This document shows, piece by piece, positions 32,600 through 40,939 of a stretch of DNA of 64,000 nucleotides. Every line of letters starts with the position of its first letter. Position 1 is the first letter of the stretch. The position numbers were made by a program, and so were the translations under genes. The notes under the pieces are model-generated. The model did no database searches. It was not told where the DNA came from and worked only from the letters and a program-made list of their open reading frames with translations. The stretch covers positions 496,001-560,000 of the forward strand of contig CP090855.1 of assembly GCA_041879425.1 (NCBI GenBank), in the 5' to 3' direction. The DNA is from Vibrio pomeroyi. Lineage in GTDB: Bacteria; Pseudomonadota; Gammaproteobacteria; Enterobacterales; Vibrionaceae.

Positions 32600-34903
32600 A
32601 TGGCTCTATTTAAGAAAAATATCTGGTCGCTGTACGCTCTGATCGTACTGCTTACCTTGATACTTTTCGCCGTGTTGGGCGCAACCAAGTGGCAAGCAAA
32701 CAGAGATGATTTCATTGAGCAACAGCATATCCAAGTTGAGCTATTTTCTAGCTCTGTAAGCTCGCTTCTCACCAGTCAAGAAGCCCTTCTTGAAGTGGTT
32801 GGGCATCAATTGGCTCAACAGTCTGACTTCACTCGTACTGCCGCCATTCAAATTCGTCCAATATTGGATAAACTGCTTGATACTCACCCTGCTATCGCAG
32901 CATTCGGATTACTAAACCCTCAAGGGGACTATCTTGCAATCAGCTCTAACCTGCAGTTATCTGATCAACACAACCTACTGAATCATCCATACACCAGAGA
33001 TTCATTTCTAGAGGCTATGTCTAGCGAAAAAATGGTATTGGGTCGTACCTATTTCCAAGAATCATTGAACAGTTTGGTGATTCCGCTAAGAAAATCGATC
33101 TCCATCGATGGCAAAAATGTCGATGCGGTAATGACAGCAGGCCTGCGCTTAGACAGCACAATAGTATTCGAGAACAATGCACACGCCGGCAGCTACAACA
33201 CCCTAACCTTGCTAAGACCTGACAACTACCGACAATTTTATTCGAGCGATATTGAATCGCTCGAAGCGTATCTTGAGCCGGTTGATAATGATGTTGTAAG
33301 ACGCATCATTCATCGTTTTGCACAACAAGTGAATGTCAGTCTCGAAGAGGCTAAAACAGGAAATAATACCTACTCTTTCAGCGTCGATGACGACATGTAT
33401 CACTCACTGCTCAGCGCTAAATACATTCCAGATTACAAACTTTGGGTCGTTGGACGCACAGATCTGACTCACGTTGATAGCATCTTCCTTCAAGAGTTTG
33501 GCATTCTTTTCGGCGCCTTTATTTTCCTTCAATTTGGTTTCTACGTTTTGGTTAAGTCGATTGCCAAGAACGAGCAAAGAACGCGAAGCCAGTTGATCTA
33601 CCAAGCAAATCACGATCCATTAACTTCTCTGCCAAACCGCTTATACATGCGTCGAAATATTGATAAATGGATTGAAAATGAGTCAGAGCAATTCTCACTG
33701 CTGTTCATCGATATCGATAACTTTAAATGCGTCAACGATACTCACGGGCATGATTTTGGTGACAAGGTTCTTAAACAAATAGCGTTGCGTTTAATGCGAT
33801 TCCGCTCTCGATTGAGCCTATTGGTTCGCGAATCGAGCGACGAGTTTCTGTTCTTAACTCCAATAACCAATGAGTCTGAAATTAAACGACTCGCAGAGCG
33901 TATCATCGAGGTGCTTTCTCAACCTTATGAAGTCGAACAATCTCAGTTCTTACTAGGTTGCAGCATCGGTATTGCGCGCTTCCCTGAACATGGGAAAGAT
34001 TTGGATAGCTTGCTCCGTTCTGCCGATATTTCGATGTACAAAGCGAAGCAACAACAGAACTCATACAGTATTTTCACCACGGCGATGCAAGACGCTCACC
34101 TCTACAAAATGAAAGTAGAACAGAGGCTACGTATCGCTATCGAGAAGCAGACGTTGTTCATGGCTTTTCAACCTTTGGTACGTACCGATAAGAGCACTCA
34201 TGGTGTCGAAGCACTCGTTCGTTGGATTGATGACGAGTTAGGTTTTGTCCCGCCCGATGTGTTTATTCCAGTCGCAGAAAGCACTGGCTTAATGCAAAAA
34301 CTCGGTACGTTTATTATTGAGTCGAGCATTATGCAGATCGCTCATTTACATCGAACGACAGAACAGAAGATCGGGCTTTCGATCAACATATCCGTCCGTC
34401 AGTTTTCACATAAGTCGTTCTCTGAGCACTTATTCGCTACGCTTGAAAAGTATCAGTTCTCTCCAAGCTGTTTAACGCTAGAGATTACCGAAAGCTTGTT
34501 CATTGAGGATGTAGCTATAGTCAAACCACTGTTTAAAGCACTCAAAGAAAACGATATTAAGATCTCTCTGGATGACTTCGGTACCGGCTATTCATCGTTG
34601 AGCATGTTGAAAGCACTCCCTATCGACGAACTTAAGATTGATAAGAGTTTCATTGAGAACATCGCTATAGACCAGCAGTCACTAACCATGGTGCAAAACA
34701 TTATCGCAATCGGTAAAAACTTCGGCATGGTGGTATTAGCAGAAGGCGTAGAATCCAACGAGCACTTCTCGATTCTAAAGGCTTGTGGATGTGATTTGAT
34801 GCAAGGCTATTACTTCTCACGCCCTATCCCTTACGATGAGCTGTGTGAGTATCTAGCACCAATTCAGATTGAGACAATAGAACAACCAGAACCGGCGGCA
34901 TAA
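32600..34903 (+). CDS. Membrane GGDEF(degenerate)-EAL c-di-GMP phosphodiesterase
   Basis: 767 residues. Transmembrane helices at about 11-28 and 293-316 frame a periplasmic dCache-like sensor of about 260 residues. Residues 325-490 are a GGDEF domain whose signature reads ESSDEF (about 411-415) instead of GGDEF, so cyclase activity should be lost although the fold and NDTHGHDFGD are kept. Residues 510-760 are a complete EAL domain: GVEALVRW, NISVRQF, EITESLFIE, LDDFGTGYSS, LKIDKSF, AEGVESNEH, QGYYFSRP, predicted active c-di-GMP hydrolysis to pGpG. AAAGG precedes the ATG. Monocistronic, closed by a strong terminator. Confidence 0.93.
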   Translation: MALFKKNIWSLYALIVLLTLILFAVLGATKWQANRDDFIEQQHIQVELFSSSVSSLLTSQEALLEVVGHQLAQQSDFTRTAAIQIRPILDKLLDTHPAIAAFGLLNPQGDYLAISSNLQLSDQHNLLNHPYTRDSFLEAMSSEKMVLGRTYFQESLNSLVIPLRKSISIDGKNVDAVMTAGLRLDSTIVFENNAHAGSYNTLTLLRPDNYRQFYSSDIESLEAYLEPVDNDVVRRIIHRFAQQVNVSLEEAKTGNNTYSFSVDDDMYHSLLSAKYIPDYKLWVVGRTDLTHVDSIFLQEFGILFGAFIFLQFGFYVLVKSIAKNEQRTRSQLIYQANHDPLTSLPNRLYMRRNIDKWIENESEQFSLLFIDIDNFKCVNDTHGHDFGDKVLKQIALRLMRFRSRLSLLVRESSDEFLFLTPITNESEIKRLAERIIEVLSQPYEVEQSQFLLGCSIGIARFPEHGKDLDSLLRSADISMYKAKQQQNSYSIFTTAMQDAHLYKMKVEQRLRIAIEKQTLFMAFQPLVRTDKSTHGVEALVRWIDDELGFVPPDVFIPVAESTGLMQKLGTFIIESSIMQIAHLHRTTEQKIGLSINISVRQFSHKSFSEHLFATLEKYQFSPSCLTLEITESLFIEDVAIVKPLFKALKENDIKISLDDFGTGYSSLSMLKALPIDELKIDKSFIENIAIDQQSLTMVQNIIAIGKNFGMVVLAEGVESNEHFSILKACGCDLMQGYYFSRPIPYDELCEYLAPIQIETIEQPEPAA

Positions 34904-34946
34904 CTGTCGGTTAATTTCACCCAGCTTGCGAGTAACGTGATGAATC

Positions 34947-34979
34947 AAAAAAGGGAGCCTAAATAGGCTCCCTTTTTTA
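34947..34979. terminator. Bidirectional terminator between the EAL gene and the tad operon
   Basis: AAAAAAGGGAGCCT and AGGCTCCCTTTTTT form a 14-bp stem with an AAAT loop and T runs on both strands. Confidence 0.93.
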
Positions 34980-35038
34980 TACACCGCTCAACATCGCGGC
35001 CCAAAAAATAAAAACACAGACAATGAAAACAAAACCCA

Positions 35039-35605
35039 TTACGACTTAACTGTTATCACAACTCGTCGATTGCAACCTGTTGCCTTGTTGTCTGCAACCT
35101 TACAAATGGGTGCGCTTTCGCCATACGCATATTCAACGATGCGACTTCCTTGGTGAAGATCTTTCTTCAAGTAGCTCGCCACTTGTCCGGCACGGCGAGA
35201 TGACAGGGCTTTGTTGTAGCCTTTACTGCCTACACTATCTGCGTGACCTTCTATATAAATTTTGGACTTATCACTCACTAAGCTAAGGTACTGACCTAAT
35301 ACTTGCTTATGGCTTTCATCCAATTTGTACACATTAGTTGGGTAATTAAGCACCAGGGATTGCGTCGCTTTATCATAGAAACACACATCATCTTGTGCTC
35401 CGATTTGAATCACTTCACTCTTTCTATTGATCACCTCATTTTGAGGTTTCTCATTTAGCTCTACCAGCTTCCCAATCACTTGTGTCGTAACAGTATGAGA
35501 AGACACCAACATTTTAGAAGTGACGTATTCGCCAACATCACCCAAGCAGTTTGCATAGCCCAATGGAGACATTAGCATCGTAGATAAAATCACTAGGTAT
35601 CTCAT
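35039..35605 (-). CDS. OmpA-like protein ending the tad operon
   Basis: 188 residues, signal peptide to about residue 18 (GYA-N). Residues about 85-188 are an OmpA peptidoglycan-binding domain: YIEGHADSVGSKGYNKALSSRRA with ATGCNRRVVITVKS, keeping the Asp and Arg for diaminopimelate. There is no barrel, so it would be periplasmic, holding the wall. Its start follows the TadG stop by 1 base. In other vibrio tad loci an OmpA-like gene also ends the cluster, so a structural role in anchoring the Tad secretin complex is plausible. Confidence 0.88.
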   Translation of the reverse strand: MRYLVILSTMLMSPLGYANCLGDVGEYVTSKMLVSSHTVTTQVIGKLVELNEKPQNEVINRKSEVIQIGAQDDVCFYDKATQSLVLNYPTNVYKLDESHKQVLGQYLSLVSDKSKIYIEGHADSVGSKGYNKALSSRRAGQVASYLKKDLHQGSRIVEYAYGESAPICKVADNKATGCNRRVVITVKS

Positions 35606-35606
35606 G

Positions 35607-36923
35607 TTAATCCTTTAGTTTTCCGGTTTCTTCATTAATCAAATTCAAAATGTATTTGTATACATCTTCCCCATCTTTAGCGTGATAGATGTTCTTCTTA
35701 CCAAAGCAATCTCCAAAGCCATCGGTTTCTGCCACTTTATAATTAATACCAATGACGCCCATCGTGACTTTGGTTTTCTCGGCTTCAGTTGGGGCATTAC
35801 TCTGGAAGCGATTTCGTTTCGCTGAAATGGTTGATCGCAGCTTTTTACATAACCCCTGATCCACCAATTTCTGTAAATAAGTCTTGTCGTTGTCGCTACC
35901 ATCGGATAACACAATAAACACTTGTTCAGGGTTAAGGTTGGTCGCCTTATTGGCTTCTTGTGCCGCTGCAATGATCCCGTTCCAAGAAGAGGTGCCTCCA
36001 CCAGCTTTCAACTGAGCGCTCATCAACTGAGCTCGAAAGTTGTCATAGTCTTCAGTCAGTGGAATATCATAAAACTTGTAGTCATCATCAAAATCATTGT
36101 TTCGCTTATAAAGTCTCTCTACTTGATATCTACTCATTCCATACGATGGTTCAATGATCTCATTATACAAAGTTGGTTTATCAAACATTCGTCTAACCGT
36201 TGTCGCAGGAGAGCTCCGAGCGTAGTCATAAGCATATTTCTTTCGCCATGAAGCACGATAACCATAAGCATTAAGTCTTACTATCTCATCAGATTGTTTA
36301 ACATGGAGCGGGTTGTACCCGAGCAAAGAAACTCGGCTCTTTTCTTCCGTATTAAACTCTTCAATGTCATCGACGACTCGTTTAATGGTTTCCTTTACAA
36401 CATCGAGTTTCATTTTTCCGTTCTTCCACGAGTAAGTCATAGAACCACTAAAGTCACCGATAAAATAGACATCAACAGGCTGAGGGAGATACTTGCGCGT
36501 AACTGCTCGCCCACTCACCGAAAACTCAGGCTTTAAGTTCATCTCTTCGTACGCGATCCAAGACGTATATTTGGCAGTCGCACTTACCACAAAGTCACTA
36601 AATGGAGCAAGTTCACCGCTGGCTTGGACGCAGCCGTCTTTGTACTCACACTTACTGGTATACACAGCAACATCAACATCATCCGTGTTGTCAACAACGT
36701 ATCTATCGACCAAATAGCGTGCATACTTTACGTTCTTTTCTTCATCCTCTTTAGGGCTCGCAATAAGTGCTAAACTGGCAACCTCTGCGGCTTCCAATAA
36801 CCTAGTATGTGCTAGCATCTGTTGAGACATCTGCATCGAAAATGCCATGAAAATAACCATCATAGGCAATAGACCAACGAACAAAATACCTGCGACACCT
36901 TGGTTTTTCTTTATCGACTTCAC
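35607..36923 (-). CDS. tadG: TadG-like pilus assembly protein with von Willebrand A domain
   Basis: 438 residues from the GTG at 36923, which has GAGGG 6 bases upstream; the frame also allows a TTG at 36938. An N-terminal TadE/F-like hydrophobic helix (GVAGILFVGLLPMMVIFMAF) is followed by a short periplasmic region, and residues about 155-438 form a von Willebrand A domain with MIDAS motif DFSGS (DxSxS) and later FIVLSDGSDND. Such TadG proteins sit in the inner membrane with the vWA domain in the periplasm or outside and are needed for Tad pilus assembly. The region between 215 and 300 (RARSSPATTVRR-type, Tyr/Arg-rich) is unusually long. Confidence 0.88.
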   Translation of the reverse strand: MKSIKKNQGVAGILFVGLLPMMVIFMAFSMQMSQQMLAHTRLLEAAEVASLALIASPKEDEEKNVKYARYLVDRYVVDNTDDVDVAVYTSKCEYKDGCVQASGELAPFSDFVVSATAKYTSWIAYEEMNLKPEFSVSGRAVTRKYLPQPVDVYFIGDFSGSMTYSWKNGKMKLDVVKETIKRVVDDIEEFNTEEKSRVSLLGYNPLHVKQSDEIVRLNAYGYRASWRKKYAYDYARSSPATTVRRMFDKPTLYNEIIEPSYGMSRYQVERLYKRNNDFDDDYKFYDIPLTEDYDNFRAQLMSAQLKAGGGTSSWNGIIAAAQEANKATNLNPEQVFIVLSDGSDNDKTYLQKLVDQGLCKKLRSTISAKRNRFQSNAPTEAEKTKVTMGVIGINYKVAETDGFGDCFGKKNIYHAKDGEDVYKYILNLINEETGKLKD

Positions 36924-36924
36924 C

Positions 36925-37509
36925 TTAAACCCTCGCAAATGAATAAGATGTACTTACAAGCCGAAAAACCTCTCCGTTGGCGACCCCAATCAAATTAGTT
37001 GGGATTTCATAACAAAGAGACACCTGATACATGGGTAATCGGCGGCCTCGCGATGTGATAGGAAGTATTTCTATCGCTTTTTCTTTGGTGATATCGCCCA
37101 TGTCTGGAAAGTCACATCCGTGTATGCTCCCTTTAGTCAGAGTCTTTTGAACCCTTCGATAATTCACTTTCCCTCCGGATAAAGCCGTTTCTTCAAGTCT
37201 TATCTCGTCGATACGCATCCCAAACTTGGTCTTATCAAAGTTTGGAATCATTCGTTTCATCGAAGCAGAAGCAATCACAAACGCGTTGTGTTCTGTTTTT
37301 CGACAGTCACCCGCACAAATATCCATATTGGCATTAAACAGTTGTTTTCGTTCAGCAAAGATGGTGGTCAATGAATAAGAAGCTCTGTCGAGTTGACCCT
37401 TTTTATTGATGGCTAGCATATGGTTCACGACAACAACAAAGATCCCTGACGCAAAGACCAAAACCATTGCCAACTCAACAGCAAATGCACCTTTTTGTTT
37501 AACTTGCAC
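36925..37509 (-). CDS. tadF: TadF-like pseudopilin
   Basis: 194 residues from a GTG at 37509 with AGGGAG upstream; the open frame extends to 37665, but that part overlaps tadE deeply and has no start signal. The start QVKQKGAFAVELAMVLVF is the TadE/F prepilin pattern: short basic leader, then G-A-F-A-V-E with glutamate at +5 and a hydrophobic helix. Processing by the TadV peptidase is expected. Two Cys pairs (DICAGDC and later) occur in the periplasmic part. It overlaps tadE by 11 bases. Confidence 0.85.
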   Translation of the reverse strand: MQVKQKGAFAVELAMVLVFASGIFVVVVNHMLAINKKGQLDRASYSLTTIFAERKQLFNANMDICAGDCRKTEHNAFVIASASMKRMIPNFDKTKFGMRIDEIRLEETALSGGKVNYRRVQKTLTKGSIHGCDFPDMGDITKEKAIEILPITSRGRRLPMYQVSLCYEIPTNLIGVANGEVFRLVSTSYSFARV

Positions 37510-38035
37510 AACCCGCTCCCTGACCAATTTTGAATGAACATCTTTCATATTCTTGAATGGTGATAATTTCACGCTTGATAGGCATATCCGGGAACCATAT
37601 CGATACAATCGGATCATAGGTGTATTCCAAAGCGTAAACAGCCAATGCCATGTCTTCCGGTTCATCTTTCTTATCTGGACACTTATCAGCAGAAGCGTAA
37701 GTATCCGTGCATTTCAAAAATCCTTCGTAGTCTCGAAAATAGTTAACATGAATAACAACACTCCCCTCTTTAACTACGTTGCTCCATAAAGAGCCGCCAG
37801 CTTTATTCAACTCGTCTTTAATCATTTGCCCATAGTTAATGGACTGGCTACTGCTCGAGTCACCCGCTTTTTTGGTTCGCATCACCGCCGTCGTTAATGC
37901 GTGATCAGTCATACTCATGGAGAAAGTCAGAATACAAATCTCAACCCATCCAAAAACAATAGCCAGAAAGATTGGTATCCCCATCGCGACTTCAACCGTC
38001 AATGACCCCTTTTGCTTGCGTTTAAACGACCTCAT
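37499..38035 (-). CDS. tadE: TadE-like pseudopilin
   Basis: 178 residues. The short basic leader MRSFKRKQKG is followed by SLTVEVAMGIPIFLAIVFGW, with glutamate at +5 of the processed chain and a membrane helix, the TadE pattern. The periplasmic part contains C..C pairs (KCTDTY/DKCPDK, and ERCSF/AGCAS). It would be cut by TadV and inserted into the pilus or its base. The ATG overlaps the tadD stop by 4 bases. Confidence 0.88.
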   Translation of the reverse strand: MRSFKRKQKGSLTVEVAMGIPIFLAIVFGWVEICILTFSMSMTDHALTTAVMRTKKAGDSSSSQSINYGQMIKDELNKAGGSLWSNVVKEGSVVIHVNYFRDYEGFLKCTDTYASADKCPDKKDEPEDMALAVYALEYTYDPIVSIWFPDMPIKREIITIQEYERCSFKIGQGAGCAS

Positions 38036-39162
38036 AGACGGACATACCTTTTCTTGGTGTAATCAACGACAAATGCCCCTTTTATATCAATGCTATCTAA
38101 GAAAGCTTTGGCTTCGTCTAGGTCATTAAAATCACCGATGCAATAGCGCTTCCACAAACCATGAGTATACGAATAGACAGAGCCGTAGTTTGTTTTTAGA
38201 TAGTTCAGAAAGTCCGAAGGAATCGCAGTGTACGTCGCTAATACTTGCACTCGATAAATAGGTTTTGCATTGGGTTTCAGCTTTCTAGGGTCGAGTACAG
38301 AACCATCCACACTGTGTTTAGATGCTTGAAACCCTGCAGTCGAATCCAATTTGCTGACTCGCGATGTCGGTGCTACAAAACTCCCAGAGTGAGCTTGGGA
38401 ACCTATAAGCTGTTGTTCCATATCTATCGTTGACTGTGTCATGGTCTTCTTCCCCTTGCTTTTAGATATTGACCTCATTAATGCAGATAGCTGTTTGTGA
38501 GCTTGCTCATCGCTATTCGAATGTTTCAGAACTTCCAATGCGATATCCGGTCGCTGCGACTTAACCGAAGAGAGAATTAAGTTAGAACTCACTCTCTGAT
38601 CATTCGGATTTGAAAGATAAAGGTCATATAAAATGTCTGTCGCGCCCAAATAATCAGACTGCATTATTTTAACAACAGCGATATTGTTACCAGCCTCTCT
38701 GTCTGAAGCGCCTTGTTTGCGACTTTCCTCGAAATACTCAATTGCTTCAGAAAATCGTTTTTGCTGAGCTAGTATTTTTCCGGTTAGAAGTTGATACTCA
38801 TACTCAGCTCCGCCTTCACCTCTATACTTGTCTAGCTCTTCTAATGCGCGTTCAAAGTTCTTTTTCTGATAGTAAATTCGAGCACTGGTTAAAATATATT
38901 CTGGATCATCAAGGTCACTGTCACTGTAGGTATTCCTATATAACTCAGCCGATTTAATATCTTTAAGGTCTAAATACAAGTTAACAAGTTTGACTTTATA
39001 TACAGGGTCGGATTGTATATTTGCCTTATAAAACTCAATGAGCTTCTGCGAATCCCCCGATCCAATAAGCAATTGCTCTTTAGTATCGAGTTGGTTATTA
39101 ACGGCTGTACAACCAGACACTAGAACCATTGCAATAACGACTAATACAAATTTTCTTATCAC
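38032..39162 (-). CDS. tadD: TadD lipoprotein with TPRs and a C-terminal SPOR-like domain
   Basis: 376 residues. Lipobox VSGC (Cys18). Residues about 30-225 are TPR repeats (DPEYILTSARIYYQKKNFERA, YQLLTGKILAQQKRFSEAIEYF read in parts), as in TadD pilotin-like proteins that help the RcpA secretin. Residues about 300-376 (YRVQVLATYTAI, helix SDFLNYLKTNYG, LWKRYCIGDFND, helix LDEAKAFLDSI, GAFVVDY) follow the SPOR fold, which binds denuded peptidoglycan. This joins the secretin helper to the wall. It overlaps tadC by 4 bases and tadE by 4 bases. Confidence 0.87.
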   Translation of the reverse strand: MIRKFVLVVIAMVLVSGCTAVNNQLDTKEQLLIGSGDSQKLIEFYKANIQSDPVYKVKLVNLYLDLKDIKSAELYRNTYSDSDLDDPEYILTSARIYYQKKNFERALEELDKYRGEGGAEYEYQLLTGKILAQQKRFSEAIEYFEESRKQGASDREAGNNIAVVKIMQSDYLGATDILYDLYLSNPNDQRVSSNLILSSVKSQRPDIALEVLKHSNSDEQAHKQLSALMRSISKSKGKKTMTQSTIDMEQQLIGSQAHSGSFVAPTSRVSKLDSTAGFQASKHSVDGSVLDPRKLKPNAKPIYRVQVLATYTAIPSDFLNYLKTNYGSVYSYTHGLWKRYCIGDFNDLDEAKAFLDSIDIKGAFVVDYTKKRYVRL

Positions 39163-40025
39163 ATCAACATCCTTAAAATACCTGGGGCCGCAATGAGAAC
39201 AACAATCGGAACCATGATAAAAGCGATCAATGGAATAGACATTTTTGCCCCCATCTTTCCAATCCGTTCTTCCAAGTCCATCATATTAAGTTCTCGAATA
39301 TCCGTCGCTAACGTAGCCAGTACAGGGCCAACAGATGAACCAAATTGAAGACTTTGCACCATGGTCATCACAAAGCTCTGCGATTCGCTGGTAGGTACAA
39401 GCTCATAAAACTCCTCTAATGCCTTCTCTAATCCGACTAAGCGCGACCGCTCCACTGTGACTCTGACAACATGGGCAAGATTGCTGTCTACCGAGTGAAG
39501 TTCCTTGGCCAGATACTCCAAACTGGACTCGATTGTCATGCCGGTGTGAACACATACATTCATAAGGTCGAGTAAAAAAGGCAACCTTGAACTGATGTGC
39601 TTAATATTTGCTTTACCTCGAGCCGACACATAGGAATCTGGCGCGATGACAAACGCCAACAAAGCCCCAAGAAGATATAACAGAGCAAATATCACCTCTG
39701 TTTCTCCGTTATAAAAGTCGAAGCCGATTAATATTAAGCAAATACTAAAAGGGATGATTTTTAATAAGTAATAGGCATCCGCGAGGAAATCACTATAAAA
39801 ACCCGCTGCGACTAACTTTCGTTTTGTTTCGTCTTTATTGAAACTAATTCGAGATAAAAGAGCCTTAAATAAATCCGTTCTTTTTTTCTCTTCGCGTGTT
39901 GAGCCAATTATTTTACGAGTTTCTATATTTGCTCTCGTGTTATCCCAGAAACGCAAGCAATAGGTTGCTAACACCATCGATATAACAAATATCACGCCCC
40001 AAATTAAAACCGTTTCAAATCCCAT
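39159..40025 (-). CDS. tadC: TadC inner-membrane platform protein
   Basis: 288 residues from the ATG at 40025, which overlaps the tadB stop by one base (TAATG); an upstream extension to 40058 is in frame but has no reason to be used. Helices at about 5-25, 75-95, 98-118 and 262-285 and the GspF-type cytosolic domain (PFLLDLMNVCVHTGMTIESSLEYL read in parts, GLEKALEEF, QSLQFGSSVGPVLATLA) identify a T2SF-family platform that works with TadA and TadB. Confidence 0.92.
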   Translation of the reverse strand: MGFETVLIWGVIFVISMVLATYCLRFWDNTRANIETRKIIGSTREEKKRTDLFKALLSRISFNKDETKRKLVAAGFYSDFLADAYYLLKIIPFSICLILIGFDFYNGETEVIFALLYLLGALLAFVIAPDSYVSARGKANIKHISSRLPFLLDLMNVCVHTGMTIESSLEYLAKELHSVDSNLAHVVRVTVERSRLVGLEKALEEFYELVPTSESQSFVMTMVQSLQFGSSVGPVLATLATDIRELNMMDLEERIGKMGAKMSIPLIAFIMVPIVVLIAAPGILRMLM

Positions 40026-40939
40026 TAATTGACACCTCGCAGGATCAGCCAAATGCAAAAGAAACCTAATAACTCACTCATTAGAACGTAATAAAAAATC
40101 GGCTGCCCTGCTTCCTCAAACATAACGAAGCTATAATTCTCCGGGCTAGTAAATTTTAGAATGATCAAGAATATAACTGGTAAACAAGCAATAATTTTTG
40201 CCGAAGCACGCGCTTCAGAGGTCAATGCATTTTTCTTTTTCTCAACGGCTCTAGAGTCAAACATAAGCCGGTTAATCTTATTGATGACATCTTTGAGCTG
40301 ACCGCCTCGAGCTAAGTTGATTCGTATCGTTGAGGCAAAGAAAAAGTACTCTAAGTAAGGAAACGTATTGCTACTGCGTTCAAGCACGTCATCAGGGTCT
40401 TCACCAATAAGCAAACGTTCAGCCATGAACTTGAACTCTTTGCCTACTTCATTATCAAGCTGCTTACCTACATACTCGAACGCATGAATGATACTTTGGC
40501 CTGATGAGATGGCTCCGCTCAAGATATTCAAAGCATCCGGAAAGTTTGTTTTAAAACGATCCATCTGCCGTTGCTTTAGCTTGTTGTAAAAAACGAAGAA
40601 CAAAATAGGCTCAACAATAATCAAGCAAACAACGTAATCCTGACGTAAGAAAAACTCGTTAATGGCATAAACCGCTGATGCCGATACACTAATAAATAGG
40701 ATCAGTTTCAAAGACATATTGGGCTGGAAGACCTTTATTATCTTCTTGTAACTTTTCCTAAGTCTAGCTTTATAACTCTCTTCAAACTGCTGCGAATCGA
40801 TAACCGAGCGAACGCCTTTTACCCCTTCGAATTCAGCTTCCATTTCAATCAAACTACTCAGCTTTTTGTCTTGGCGAGAGCGATGGATAAGGAAGTAAAC
40901 TAACAAAGCACTCCATGAAGCAATCAGGATTAAGGTCAT
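40025..40939 (-). CDS. tadB: TadB inner-membrane platform protein
   Basis: 304 residues. Membrane helices near 1-18, 78-98, 100-118, 250-270 and 280-300. The cytosolic T2SF domain has FPDALNILSGAISSGQSI and the ARGGQLKDVINKI box. It pairs with TadC as the inner-membrane base on which TadA acts. The start overlaps tadA by 4 bases. Confidence 0.92.
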   Translation of the reverse strand: MTLILIASWSALLVYFLIHRSRQDKKLSSLIEMEAEFEGVKGVRSVIDSQQFEESYKARLRKSYKKIIKVFQPNMSLKLILFISVSASAVYAINEFFLRQDYVVCLIIVEPILFFVFYNKLKQRQMDRFKTNFPDALNILSGAISSGQSIIHAFEYVGKQLDNEVGKEFKFMAERLLIGEDPDDVLERSSNTFPYLEYFFFASTIRINLARGGQLKDVINKINRLMFDSRAVEKKKNALTSEARASAKIIACLPVIFLIILKFTSPENYSFVMFEEAGQPIFYYVLMSELLGFFCIWLILRGVN

